Origin: Kalmusia sp. IMI 367209 | Taxonomy: Eukaryota > Ascomycota > Dothideomycetes > Pleosporales > Didymosphaeriaceae | Direction: 5' to 3' | DNA length: 64,000 bases | Assembly (NCBI GenBank): GCA_027946365.1 | Contig: JAPEUQ010000023.1 | Coordinates: forward strand, 62,001-126,000 | Shown here: positions 33,299-45,174 of the stretch, piece after piece | Layout of the letters: every line of letters starts with the position of its first letter | How positions within the stretch are numbered: the first letter of the stretch is position 1 | Notes under the pieces: model-generated | Seen by the model: only the letters and a program-made list of their open reading frames with translations | Database searches by the model: none | What the model was told of the DNA's origin: nothing | Program-made: the position numbers and the translations under genes

Positions 33299-34250
33299 CT
33301 TCTTGGTGGGCAATGAAAGACACAGGTGAGGAACGCTTTAAGTCCAGCGTTGTATCAGCTTTTAAAAGGGACAATAATGTTATTTTATACAGTCTTCTGA
33401 GAATTTAAATATGTATTCAAGATACACTTTTGAGTGCACAGCATTCCCACTATGTTGAACGACTTGCCAATTCTAGTACTTTTTACCGATACCTATCCTA
33501 GTATGGATAGCAGTGCGCGGAACGGCCGTAGCAAAAGTGGACGTAAGAGTCCTGCGTATCCCAATCGCAAAGTTGACCATATCGAGCTTGAAATGCGGTG
33601 AGGTGCAGGCAAGTTGTGGGCCTTGCGCTTTTCCTATCTGGGCAGAATTTTTGCGAGCTGGCCTGTGCAAGCCTGTGCACACATCGGATCACTGCTCCTA
33701 TTGAAAGCGCCTTGTACTATCCCTACTCCTATCCTTCATAGTTTGACTACAGTTGCCTCTCATCCGCTTTCGGTAGAAGAAAACTCATGATTTGTGAATG
33801 CTGCAGAATCGAACATTGCCGGGTGAGGAGTTCTTCATCTCACGGTGACTAACGAAAACACAGGATACTGCCGTTATTGCTTAGCAGCTATTTATTACTT
33901 CAATCCAGCTTGCTACTCCTACCTACAAAATGCAATTCATGGCTGTTCTTCCCGTGCCCACAGTGATCTCGCTTCCAATGGTGACAAAGAGACTATAGAG
34001 AGGGTGCTAGCAGCCTGCTGAGGCATTCTCCGCCCCTTTTAGCCTCAGCACAGGTTAGGGATTTTTCAGCTTCTCAGCCTCAGCATATAGGCGCCGAGTT
34101 GTGGTGGCTTCGGTCACCAGTTAAAACTTATAGCAGATCCTAAAAGACCCTTCATCAAGCAAGAACCATATCTCAACAGCATAAGCTTCGATCCGCTGTA
34201 TAATTCTAAACTTCGCGATATTTTAACCTCGCCAAAGGAGCACGCTACTG
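33299..34250. promoter_or_regulatory. divergent upstream region of the hydrolase pseudogene (-) and the Zn2Cys6 gene (+)
   Basis: About 950 bases. The right part holds a 9-base motif, GCCTCAGCA, three times (listed separately). Short frames around 33473-33704 exist on both strands without any family resemblance. Confidence 0.4.
34016..34085. promoter_or_regulatory. three copies of GCCTCAGCA upstream of the Zn2Cys6 gene
   Basis: Inverted copy TGCTGAGGC at 34016-34024 and direct copies at 34042-34050 and 34077-34085, all perfect nine-base matches within 70 bases and 166-235 bases before the start codon. The pattern suggests a multi-site operator, perhaps for autoregulation. Confidence 0.5.
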
Positions 34251-35875
34251 ATGGTGAATAACGGCCCATCTGGAGGATGCGAAATATGCAGGCGCAGGCG
34301 CGTCAAATGCGACCAAGCCAGGCCACTCTGGACGAGATGCAAAAAGGCTAGAACAAAGTGTGCTGGATACACAAGGGAAGCCCAAATTCGATTCAAAGAC
34401 CAAATCCAAACCGTATGCAGACGACTCCAACTAGAGCATAACGTTCATGCTTCAACCACCAAAATTCCAGTCAAATTATCACAAGATGAAGAAGTTGCTG
34501 CTATCAGCTTTTTCGTCGATAGCTTTGCTACAGCTGGCCGAAGTATGCAGTCCAGTCGTGGTCTCTTCGAAACCTTTGTGCCAATCTTATCTGAAGCCCA
34601 CAGTTGTTCCGCCGTTTACTTAGCTATCGCTACGATTGCAACGACAATGTTCAAGAAGTGGCGCCGAGACCAGAACTTAAGTCTGCCCCGGGAGCTCTTG
34701 ATTCGGTCCATTCAACGCCTTCGCATCGATTTGCAAGATCCATTGATGTGCACCAACCATCAAACTCTGATGACCATCTTAGTGCTACAGTTTCACCAGA
34801 ACATAACGGCAGTTTTCGGGCTACAGAAAGCTACTCGAACGCATCAAGATGGGGCTCTCGCTCTCATCAGGCGTCTGGGACTTTCGAAATTCAAGAGCAA
34901 ACTAGCGAAAAGATTGCTGCTCAATGTATTGAATACAGAGGTGTCGTCCGCTATTCGCGAAGGTCGTCGGGTGGAAGCCGATCTATGCAATTGGCTTCAT
35001 TCCGATTCCATATCTTGGAACGTTAGTTCTCACCTTGATAGGCTTGGTATTTTTGTTGCGCAATTACAACACGACTTTCTCCGTATAAGAGAGGCCCACG
35101 ATCGATGCCAGGCTACTTTTTGCGTTCACAGACAAGAATTGAAAAGAGTTTGTGATCAGGCATATACTGTGGAGGAAAAACTTGCGGGCTACCCCGGTTT
35201 TCTCCCAGTAAACTCGTCCCCACAAAGGTGGTATTCTTCTACGACTCACAACTCGCCTGTTCCGATGTATCGCAACATGTGCGAGGTATACCCTTCGATA
35301 CAAATAGCGTCTATCTGGAATACCTGGCGTGGCTACCGCATTATCACATTGAGCATATTGGGTTATTTTAAGAATGTCTGTCCAGTGAGTGACACCGTGC
35401 TTACTACTCGGCGCATCTCTCACAGTTGCTATGATACTCTTATCTTTCGCGAGATACAGGATTCTGTGGATTCAATATGCTATTCAGTCCCGCTCCACTT
35501 AGGCAATCGCACCACGTTGGCCAAGTGGGGGGCCTTCGATCCTAATTTGGTTTCACCAGGTCTTTGTAATCAAAAGTTCCAATAACTCGGAAAGCAACGG
35601 TATGGGTTGATGCTCAGGGAACTTGAAATATTATCACAGCACTTAGTCAACTGATTGCACTGTTCTCAGGACAGCGAATGGGTACACTTCCAGTTCTGAA
35701 CGAAAAACAGTCGTACTGGATCAGTCAACAATTCCTGCGGACTGTCCACCTCCTCGGCCTGAATCGGGTCAAAATACAGATAGCCAGATTTGATACTGTC
35801 CCAATGGACCGGTCACCAAGCGCAATCTATGCGCAAAGAATTAGGGAAGGCCTCAGATTGACGAGTGGTCCGTAG
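34251..35875 (+). CDS. Zn2Cys6 fungal transcription factor with one zinc-ligand Cys replaced
   Basis: Probable model: join(34251..35565,35640..35875), 516 residues. A binuclear-cluster domain sits at residues 10-31: GCEICRRRRVKCDQARPLW then TRCKKARTKCAGY. Five of six ligand cysteines are present; the fourth is Trp (RPLWTRC where the family has RPxCxRC), from a single TGY-to-TGG change. A Fungal_trans_2/DUF3468-like regulatory region follows (VAAISFFVDSFATAG at about 83). A 74-nt intron is proposed because exon 1 soon reaches a stop and exon 2 supplies the family-like end LIALFSGQRMG and YWISQQFLRTVHLLGL; phases agree. With no intron, the protein would end at 35585 (444 residues). Factors of this class control neighbouring metabolite genes. 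Loss of a ligand suggests decay along with the adjacent hydrolase. Confidence 0.72.
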
Positions 35876-36697
35876 TAATGGGCCCGCTATGCATCTTCAA
35901 AAATTTTACTCTCCTGATCTATTCCATCCTCCATAGAAGAAAAGTATGATTGAATGACGGAAGAAAATCAAACACGAGTCTCAAAGGCTGCATAAAGACC
36001 TCGGCACAGCTTCAGGTCGAGACCACGGGACACTCGTCTACTTACAGTCCTTCTTGTATTTCGAAAAAGAAAAGAAAAGAAAACTCGCTTTTCGCCTAAA
36101 GTGAAGTGCTGGAAAAAGAGGATCAGCCTCTGTAAGAGAAGATTGAGATCGAAAGAAGGCTGATATTGATCAAGATCCCTCAGAGTCGTGACTGGAAAAT
36201 TGACCGAAAGGTGTTCGATAACCCTTTGATTGCTCGGAAACAGCACCGCTGCGAATGCGATCCACCTGGACAAATGTTTTACTAAACTTCTGAGCGCTAT
36301 TGCCCACACACCTTCCGATAGTTGGCACAGATACCCAGCTATATTTTAATTAGTGATCTTCTCATCAAATGCTAAGTCTCTGTCTGAAATCGGAACAAAG
36401 TTTTGTTGAGTTGCTTCAGAATTCGGTGCCGCGAACATTAGTAATGCGCACATCGTGAGGCTCCCAGCAGTACCCCATATCAACATCACAGCGTCATATC
36501 GAGGTCCCGTCCCAACCCCGCCCCTCTCACACTAGTACTAAGCTTGCTTTCCGCTAAAGCTCAATTAATGCCCGAGGGGGTTCCGGTCCCGTTTAAATGG
36601 CGCTCAATACCCTGTATTATTATCTTCCCCGCGTTTTTCATCGACTTTCCCCAGATCAGCTTGATAGCCCTCAAGATTAACACAACACTACTTCAGA
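35876..36697. other. intergenic region before the MFS gene
   Basis: A minus-strand frame at 35968-36309 has no ATG start and no family match. The last 150 bases are C/T-rich and are likely the MFS promoter and leader. Confidence 0.4.
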
Positions 36698-38675
36698 ATG
36701 GACCATCTCAGGTTGGAGAGTAACGCCAGCACGGTTTCAATGAGACCTGTCGTCGAAAAGGAAGACGTACCCACCAATATTGTGGGCGTAAGTTCGCAAG
36801 AGAGTTCCATCCAGCTCAATAGCGGCACACAACTTAATGAGGTCAACGGATATGAGTACACGGCATATAATTTCTCCACAAAGAAGAAGTGGTGGATCCT
36901 CACAGTTGTCGCCTTGTGTCAGACAAGCATGAATTTTGTATGAATACTTATGTTCCCTTCATCGTCGTTCGCTCACTGTCGTAGAATGCAGCCATTTATT
37001 CGAATGCGGTGAAGCCTCTCAACGAGCATTATGGTATCACGCGAGCCCGTGATGGTATGGCGGCTTTCCTCATTACATACGCTTTCGGATGCGAGTTCTG
37101 GGCGCCCTGGTCCGAGGAATTTGGCCGATGGATTGTCATGCAGACGTCTCTGTTTTTCATCAATGTGTGGCAGCCTCTGGCTGGCGCGAGCACCAGCTGG
37201 AACATGGTATTAGCATCACGCGTGATGGGTGGATTCTCGACCGCGGGAGGCTCTGTGACCTGTAGGTGATCTTTGAAACCTAATCACTAGGACCAGATGG
37301 GCTGATCGAATAGTGGGAATGGTTGCCGACATGTTTGACCCCGAAGAGCAACAACACGCTGTACTCTGGGCTTCATTTTGGTGAGTCGAAGACAACTAGT
37401 TCACTCTAGTTCTAATGATGCAGGTCTTGCCTCGGAAGTGTATTCGGCGGCATCTGCGGCGGTCCAGTGGAGCAGTATCTCAACTGGAGGTGGAATTTTT
37501 GGATCCAACTCATTTTCGGCGTCGTAGTACAACTAATTCACGCGTTCACTGTTCCAGAAACATGCTCCACAGTCATGTTAGATAGGGAAGCAGCTCGCCA
37601 ACGCAAATCCCAAACGCATCGCAACATCTGGGGTCCAAGCGGAAGCAAATCACTCCGGTCGCGGCTCTCATGGAGGGAAATAAGGAAGACTATGTGGCGC
37701 CCATATCATAGTACGTCACATAATCGAGTCTACCCCACCTTATACTGATAGAAAGATAGTGTTGTGTTTCGAACCAATCGTGCTGTTTCTCTCGCTTCTC
37801 AGCGGCTTCAGCGACGCACTGATCTTTAGCTTCCTCGAATCGTATGGAATTGTCTTCGGACAGTGGAACTTCAACCCTACGCAGTTCAGTCTGGCTATGT
37901 TTGCGCTGCTCATCGGGTACTGCGTCGCGTACTTTTCGTTCTTCCCGGTAATTCGGCATCATAATCATCTGCGCGAGATGAACGATCCGACACTCACGCC
38001 TGAGAGTCGACTGTGGTGGCTGCTCTTCCTTGCTCCTTTGTTGCCAATTGGACTGTTAGGTTCTGCTTTCGTAGTCACTGGACCCCCTCTGCCATGGTAA
38101 GTATATGCAAAAAGACCCATATGTCTACAAGTGAGACTTGCCGAGGGAAGTCTAGCTGACGTTCTACCTAACTTAGGATTGCACCACTTATCTTCGCGGT
38201 CCTCATTGGGACAGCAAACATGGCTGTACGTACCAGTTCTGGTGTAGATACATACCCAAGTCGTGCTAATTTGTCTTTTCATCATCAGATTTACTACGCG
38301 ACGATCGATTACATGGTAGCCGCATACGGAGGGAAGTACGCTGCATCAGCCACAGGTGGCAACGGCTTGTAAGATCCCACTCTCCACAACCCCTGCACGG
38401 ACATTAATAGTCACCCATATAGTTCTCGTGATCTTCTTGCCGGCCTTTGCGCCTTCTATACCGGCCCAATGTACAAGTCTCTGGGCACTCAGAACTCGAC
38501 TTTCTTGCTCTTCGGCGTCTCCTTTCTGGTGTGTATTCCAGTATATGTCTTCTATTGGAAGGGCCCGAAGGTGCGCGAACGTAGTAAATGGGCTGAAAAG
38601 GTGAAGATCGAGCAAGTGAAGATGTCTGTGATGCGCGCACAGACTAAAGAGAGGCGCGGCCAGATGAAAGTTTGA
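36698..38675 (+). CDS. MFS transporter, DHA1 multidrug/polyamine type
   Basis: Spliced model: join(36698..36937,36985..37261,37314..37380,37424..37710,37760..38096,38177..38225,38289..38368,38423..38675), 529 residues, seven introns of 43-80 nt, all in phase. Twelve membrane spans are interrupted by a central loop. Landmarks: first helix KKKWWILTVVALCQTSMNFNAAIYSNAV; RVMGGFSTAGGSVTLGMVADMF for helix 4 and its loop; SVFGGICGGPVEQYLNWRWNFWIQLIF for helix 5-6; and the motif VPET at the start of the long loop. The C-terminal tail is basic. Members export drugs, polyamines or toxic metabolites by proton antiport. Position next to a Zn2Cys6 regulator and a hydrolase suggests efflux for a lost pathway, which is inference only. 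Confidence 0.87.
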
Positions 38676-39673
38676 TCGTGTTTCTATACTGTGTACGTTT
38701 ACCGTCAAGCAATGTGTGAAGAAGAAACATATTGTTGTAAGGGTCACAAGAGTGCTAGATAAGGGAGTGACCGATGAATACCTAATGTGGATTTGAACGA
38801 TGGTTGGTAGAGGTGAAATACCGAGATGAGTTTCAACAGAAGAAGGGACAGTTTGCTGCGTCGATTGCGCTTTGCATTGCTTGTTGACGTACTATCAAGT
38901 CTGACATTGATTATCTTCGACACGGAGCCAATTGGCAATTTAACAAGTAAGACGCAGGGACTTTGCTACCTTATCATCTTGGCGGATTGGTGATATTGTT
39001 CATTAGCACGAACGATGACTAACCACTGTTGTTCAATTCATGCATGACTCCTCCGCTCCTCCACGTCATCCGTCATACTTCCCAATAGAGAGGATAATGC
39101 TATTCCTTAACATATGCTGACCTTTTACGACTGCATTTATTCGCTCGGTGAGGTCGTGCAGCAACGGACTTCGCATTTGCTTTCATGACGCAACTACAAA
39201 CGCAGGACCCCAATCGCTGATGCATACGTTTGTATCTCTCTTACGCGTACTGTCTCCAGTCTTGCAAAAACATTTCATCAGGGTGAACAGGAGATGCGCT
39301 GTCTGCCAGCGATATTGCGCACAACTGTCGCGGAGACGAGCATGGCATCCTTGTCTGCGGCTTAAACCGAGTCAAGCTTCCCCGCGTCGTCTTCCCAATC
39401 CGATCCTGTCGCGATCTTTGCGACCCGAAGAAGAAATGCGAATGGCGTAGCGTGGGTCGGCCGCAGAAACGCGTCGTTTTCCGTCCTCCTGTGCCTTGCT
39501 AAATCTGCCCACTACGTCATCCACCCCTGTATATGCGTCGAGCACCACTTTAATGGGCGGGCCGTAGCCGCAACTATACCGGTCCGAGGAACCAGCGGTC
39601 GCTCACCGCCAATTACACTTTGCCAGCTGTACAAGTGCATCACTCCACATCACGGCTAACATAAGGTTCAGAC
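38676..39673. other. intergenic region
   Basis: AT-rich on the left and GC-richer upstream of the next gene. No gene is supported. Confidence 0.4.
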
Positions 39674-41186
39674 ATGAGTGGTGTGGCTGGAAATGTTGAC
39701 TGCCGGACGGTACGTGAGAGGAGCACATGGTCAGCGGTGAGACGTCGAGCGACGGCTTTTATAACGAATGCAGGGACTGCTTATCTTTTGTAGGACCGAC
39801 TTTGAGAACGAGGATCTCTGGTCTCAAGATGAGCATTGCGGTAAGGATTGCCTCTTTGTGCTTGGAAAATGGAACGTCGCTAAACTTTGTGTAGAACGCG
39901 ACAGCCGATCCGGCAAATGTTGTGCAAGCGCTTGTCAACACACTACTAGATGTCTTTGATGCGACTAGGGATCTCTACCAAACACTCAAGTCGAAGCAGA
40001 AGAGGGACTATGAGCACAATTTAAGGTCACGTGGATATAGGAGGAGCATTGATTATGTGGACGATGGGCCAAACGGCGAGGAGGAGATTGTCATGGATAA
40101 GGCCGCGGTCTTGCGGCAGTTCGACATCGGTATACAAGATGTCGGAACGCAGTTCGCCGTGGGAGATGGTATGTACCAAATTTCTTTCCTCCTCTCCTGG
40201 AAGTGCGGGTGGGCTAACTCTTTACAGTGATCTCGCAGGCTGCGATCCAGTCTCACATCATCACTCTCCAATCCGTCATTATCACCACGTTCCTATACGG
40301 GCCTACATCGCCCGAGCCTATCTCCCATCATCTTTCTAGCCTGGTTGCAGCTTCGCGTGAAGCAGGGACAACAGCTGTGGATGTATTGTCTGCACAGCGA
40401 CAACGGCAAATTGCCGCTCTACCGCCAATACCTCGACCAAAGCAGCCTTCAAGGTCTCGCGCAGGCAGTTTGAAAGCTCCGCCATACCCCGTGACTGTGA
40501 CAAGCTCGGCATCGACGGCAGTAGTCAAGTCGCGGCGCGAGTCCTCACACGAGGATGTACGCGCATCGTATCCTGCAAAGACAACACTACTCAGTAGACC
40601 TTCGGTGCCTCGGACAGACACTGAAACTACGGCCTTTTCGGGACCTACGTCTTACGGGACAGAAACCACGCTTCATACAAACTTCTGCCTCTACGCCCTC
40701 GATCTTCAAAGACACGCCTCACAACCTCTTGCGTCCACCATTACATCGGATCCTTCTCCATACTGTCCGTATTGCAAACGGACACTACATCTCTCGCCCG
40801 GAAAATCATGGGAAATCTTCAAGGACGGTGGGGTAAGGGAACGCTGCTTCCATGTACAGAACCGCTTCGTCGTGAAATGTCATCGCGAAGGTGTTGATGG
40901 CGGATACTCCTGTGTGCTGTGCTCGAATAGCGACAGCATGGAGACTGTTTGCGGCGACGTGAAAGCCCTGGTCAAGCACGTTTGGCAGGACCATGATATC
41001 GGTGAGCTGGAGCTAGAAGACGACATTGCCGAAATTGTGGAGAAGATTCCGGAGAGAAGAAGAGATAGCGTAATGGGCTCTGGCAGTAGGAGGAGCATGA
41101 GTCTCGGGCCGAGTCGAGGAGGCCGACGTAGGATCGAGAGAGAGGTCGAGACGATGGAACTCCGCGTGCCTCGCAGGGATGCCTAA
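39674..41186 (+). CDS. hypothetical protein with C-terminal C2H2-like zinc-binding region
   Basis: Model: join(39674..39709,39895..40168,40228..41186), 422 residues. I do not recognise a named family. The N-terminus is helical (NVVQALVNTLLDVFDATRDLYQTLKSKQKRDYE), continuing with AVLRQFDIGIQDVGTQFAVGD and IQSHIITLQSVIITTFLYG. A Ser/Pro/Arg-rich middle (about 155-250) is followed by a cysteine/histidine region: YCPYCKRTLHLSPGKSWEIF, then a C2H2-like unit YSCVLC...HVWQDH at about 336-364. The C-terminus is basic. This layout resembles Pezizomycotina-specific proteins annotated only as zinc-finger-like. The first intron (185 nt) is long and holds AG/GT alternatives, so the N-terminal 12 residues are the least certain part. 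Confidence 0.7.
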
Positions 41187-42630
41187 GGCCATCTACATCA
41201 TTGTACTTTTCCAGTCTGTACTTTCTTCTGATGTCTCTTTTCCTCTGCATGTATGACTAGAACGCTTTCTTATGATGTATCGACCATTACCTCGTACATA
41301 TCATATTTTCACTACCCATTTTCATGTTGCGCATATATTTTCTCGCAGCTCGAGCGCGCCTTACCCGTCTCGTGCGACATGTACACCTTTTTCGACATGC
41401 ATGCATATCTCACACTCCGCCCCGCCGCACCATTCCCGCATGCGCAAACAATAAGTCTCGCTCGCCTCATCGCATCCTTCGCCCTCGCACCCAAAATGGA
41501 CAATGCTAGCAACAGCAATCGACACTCTTCCTTCTAACCCATGCTTTTTTACCGCAAAGAGTAGTTTGATGGAGCCGAAGAGTAAGCGTTGCGTCCGCGC
41601 GATGCGGCGCGGTGTATTGCAGGGCGAAGCGGGATTTACCGCTATGGAATACGCAATGCAGTGAGGTGCAAGGCGATGGGGGACTGAATGCTGATTTAGG
41701 CTAGGGCGAGGATGACCATTGCCGGGATAAGGTTTAGCGCTATGTGTTAGGCAAGGCTGCGTGGTGTTTTGCAGGTGGATAAAGATGCTTGGGCACCGGT
41801 ATATAGTTGGTCTTGGTGAGGTGTCTTTGATGGGGAACCTTTTTGGTCAATGACTTGCATCTTGTTTTGCATAGCTGCGGTTGTGATTTGAACTGCGACT
41901 GCGGCATCTTGGTGAGACTGCGTGCAAGTCTGGCCTGGGACGAGTTACACTCTTTTTCATTTTCTAGAACTGGGGGAGCGAAGGATTACGCAGGTCCAGC
42001 ATACCGATCAGAATAGATTGCAAAGAGTGGTAGCTATTTTTTTTTGGCGGAAATGTGTATCACTCTATGAGAGCGAACAATGCCAATCGAGGTATGATTA
42101 TGTTCCGAAAATATGGATACCGAAATGAGGATCAACGAACCTCTTTATAGTCGTCGAGCTACAGTTTCACAAACAAAGGATTTGGCTTATACGTCCTCAA
42201 GCCAATTGTCGCATCGAAGGGGCCAGTACCCAAGTTTTCTGCGGGGCATTGGCGGCAAATAAATCAATCTTTCAGCCTCCGGCCCTTTGGCGAGTCAGAA
42301 TTGTACAATATCGAATCTTGTTGTTGCGATGTAGAAACAAAATCTTCGAGTGCTACTTTCGGGAACGACGAGTACGTCGGTGCGGAAAAGCCCTACGGAA
42401 AAGTGGCCGGAGGGTGGGGTTGGACCCTTTCCCCAATCTCGGTATCGTCACTTTCCCTCGTTTGACGCTTCAGACGCGCTTCGCTCAACGTCGATAAACT
42501 TCGTACCTTGATTGCTCAGATATTCAGATAGATGTAGCTATATAAAAGTCGCACTTACGAGTTGGCGAACAGGTGAATGCATATGAAATTGTATTAAACT
42601 CTCGAAACTTGTGATCCCGTTAGTAAAACT
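41187..42630. other. 1.4-kb intergenic region
   Basis: 3' flank of the previous gene and promoter of the aminotransferase. Overlapping short frames at 41253-41537 are rich in His/Ser/Arg on both strands and look non-coding. Confidence 0.4.
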
Positions 42631-44110
42631 ATGGCTCCGTCCCTCGTAGCCCCGCCTCCTGCCGCCTGCACCATCGCAGACGACAAAGTCAATGTGAAAA
42701 ATGGGCAGTCGAATGTCGCAGAGGCCCTTGAGGCTGCGAAAGCTCGCTTCACTACAAGGAACGCGACTAGCTTGAAGCTTCACAACGAAGCTGTCAAGAG
42801 CTTGCCTGGTGGGAACACTCGTAGTCTGCTACACACAGCTCCTTTCCCGGTCTTCCTAAAGAAGGGTGAAGGATACCAAGTCATCTCAGAGGATGGCCAC
42901 ACGTGAGTGGCCAACATTCATCGACGGCGGTCAAGTCTCATATCATCTAGATACACCGACTTTGTAGGCGAAATGACAGCCGGTCTGTTTGGACATTCCC
43001 ATCCGCTCCTCACGCAGACCCTCATCTCCACTATACAAGATATCGGCATGAACCTTGGAGGTACCACGCAGTTCGAAGCACAGCACGCTTCCCTCGTCTG
43101 TTCTCGGTTCAATCTAGACCTGATCCGCTTCACCAACTCTGGTACCGAAGCAAACTTGCACGCGCTAAACGGTGCAAAACGCTATACTGGTAAACGCAAA
43201 ATTGTGGTCTTCACTGGTGGCTACCATGGTGGATGCTTTAGCTTCCCAGAGGACAAGCCGGCAGAGAACTGTGTTGATAGGGACGAGTGGATCGTCGCAG
43301 AGTATAATGACGTCGAGGACACGAAGAAGAAGATTGAAGAAAGTGGAGACGTAGCTGCTGTGTTGGTAGAGGGAATGCAAGGTGCTGGGCCTTGTATCGT
43401 TGGCACACGTGAATTCTTGCACCAAATTCAAGAGTCGGCGAGAAAGGTCGGTGCGGTTTTTATCTTGGATGAAGTCATGACAAGCCGGCTTTCTTCGGGC
43501 GGCTTGCAGAAATTAGAGGGGCTTGAGCCTGATATCACAACAATGGGAAAGTACCTTGGCGGGGGCATTACTTTTGGGTGTTTTGGTGGACGTGAAGAAA
43601 TCATGCGTGTGTATGGTGAGTATCTCGCGAGAGCACATAATCGTGAACTTTGCGCTGACTACGCCCACATTAGATCCTCGTGAAGGAAACGCACTCGCTC
43701 ACTCCGGCACATTCAATAATAACACTCTAGGCATGGTCGCAGGATACGTTGGCATGTCGCAAATCTACACGCCCGACGTAGCCACTAGCTTCAATGGGCT
43801 CGGTGACAAACTTCGAAAGGAGCTGCAAGAGCTCAGTCAAGGCACGAAAATGACAGTCACAGGTCGAGGCACGATCATGGGCATTCATTTTCTGAAAGAC
43901 GGGAACAAAGATATCAAGAGCTTCAAGCACAGACAAGATGAGGTCGAGCTAAAGGATTTGTTCTGGTTCGAAATGATGGAAGAAGGCTTCTGGATCTCAA
44001 AGCGTGGAAGTGTTGCATTGATCTTAGACACACCTTGGGAAGAGTTGGAAAGATTCGTGAGCGTTGTAAAGCACTTCCTAGAGCGACATGATGCTCTTGT
44101 GAAGCTGTAA
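42631..44110 (+). CDS. PLP-dependent class III aminotransferase (glutamate-1-semialdehyde aminomutase-like)
   Basis: Spliced model: join(42631..42902,42951..43615,43674..44110), 457 residues, introns of 48 and 58 nt. Fold-type I PLP enzyme: entry motif SLPGGNTRSLLHTAPFPVF (about 54-72); cofactor phosphate site TNSGTEANLHALNGAKRYTGK (about 158-178); GGYHG at about 187-191; ILDEVMTSR with the cofactor-binding Asp; and Schiff-base lysine K291 in TTMGKYLGGG. HSGTFNNNT follows in exon 3. These are diagnostic of the GSA-aminomutase branch. Fungi make 5-aminolevulinate from glycine and succinyl-CoA, so a heme role is unlikely; an amino-acid or beta-amino-acid transamination is more probable. The start ATG precedes a poorly conserved 40-residue leader. 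Confidence 0.88.
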
Positions 44111-44388
44111 TAAAAAGGCTGTCAAAGCGTAGTGTTCTTCGATTATCGTTTGCTTGAGGTGCGCATCTCGACATCAAGTACGTCACTATTGAAGCCAGAA
44201 GGCAATCTCCAAGGACTTCATCATTAGTCATGCAAAGGATCCTTTCCAGAGTATTTGAATTAGAGTATTTAATTATCCATTCTCGTGACCGCTATCAGGG
44301 TTATCAAGCGGCTACGAAGACTCACGCGATGAATGAGGAGTCAGCAAACATTGTACCAGACCAGGCGCGCCTCGCACATAGCTGAAGC

Positions 44389-45174
44389 ATGCTTCCAGCC
44401 TTTGACTCGCTGCCATCTCTCTGCGACAGCCTTCTCTACGTTGATCGATTACTCTTACGAAGCGGGTATCAGCAACTAGCGATATCAAAGAGAGTCGCGC
44501 CAATCGCTCTCCTTCAAACTCTTCAGACTGCTTACGATTGTGGTCACTCCATACACCCTGCGACCCCCCAATGGTATGAGTCATGCCCCATATGTAGAAG
44601 CAAACAGCGCCTTACACATGTTCGAGCCGCAGTCGACTTCCTAAAGGAAAATGGAAAGCCAAAGAGGATAAGAAAGGCATCCTCAGAACAGCTAAATACA
44701 CATAGATATGCGCTTATTGCGTATCGCGCAGACCGTCTGGCATTCCAGCACCATTTTGAAGACTTAGAAACGATGGTCAGACGGGAGAAGAAGTGGGATA
44801 GTGAGCACTCTAGGGGAATGGATGGTGCGCAATATAGCAGTGCAAGCGAAGCTCTAGAAACGACGTGCAAGGAAGCGCCTTTCTTTGATTGGCACGAATC
44901 CGACGATACGGTGCCATATAAGAAGATGCCGAACAGGTATTCTCCCAAACATGTTCATTTTGCCAAAGATATCGACGAATGGCTCATCCGACACCCGTGT
45001 TCCTTTAATTGCTCACACGGGATTTATGTAGCGGGACGATGGTCTGCCCCTCCCGGGGAGTCGTGGCTCAATACTTCATTCTGTTGGGTACAGAGTTTTG
45101 GCGGCTCGGAAATTTTGACCAAGGTACGACGGCGGAAGAAAACCCAAAAGGATGAGATGGTGGACTCCCGGTGA
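44389..45174 (+). CDS. hypothetical protein, lineage-specific
   Basis: Single exon of 261 codons, 260-261 residues, with no recognised family. A Cys/His pattern at about 51-71 (DCGHSIHPATPQWYESCPIC) looks like half of a RING-type zinc site, but the remaining ligands are missing. A charged helical part follows (about 85-150), then an aromatic, Ser-rich C-terminal half (HPCSFNCSHGIYVAGRW) and a basic end. The ATG at 44389 is in good context and the frame is uninterrupted, unlike the AT-rich flanks. Probably a real gene of limited distribution. Confidence 0.5.
   Translation: MLPAFDSLPSLCDSLLYVDRLLLRSGYQQLAISKRVAPIALLQTLQTAYDCGHSIHPATPQWYESCPICRSKQRLTHVRAAVDFLKENGKPKRIRKASSEQLNTHRYALIAYRADRLAFQHHFEDLETMVRREKKWDSEHSRGMDGAQYSSASEALETTCKEAPFFDWHESDDTVPYKKMPNRYSPKHVHFAKDIDEWLIRHPCSFNCSHGIYVAGRWSAPPGESWLNTSFCWVQSFGGSEILTKVRRRKKTQKDEMVDSR

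Noticed and set aside
35968..36309. 113-codon minus-strand frame before the MFS gene
   Set aside because: No ATG start was found for it, and it is unlike any family; probable promoter sequence.
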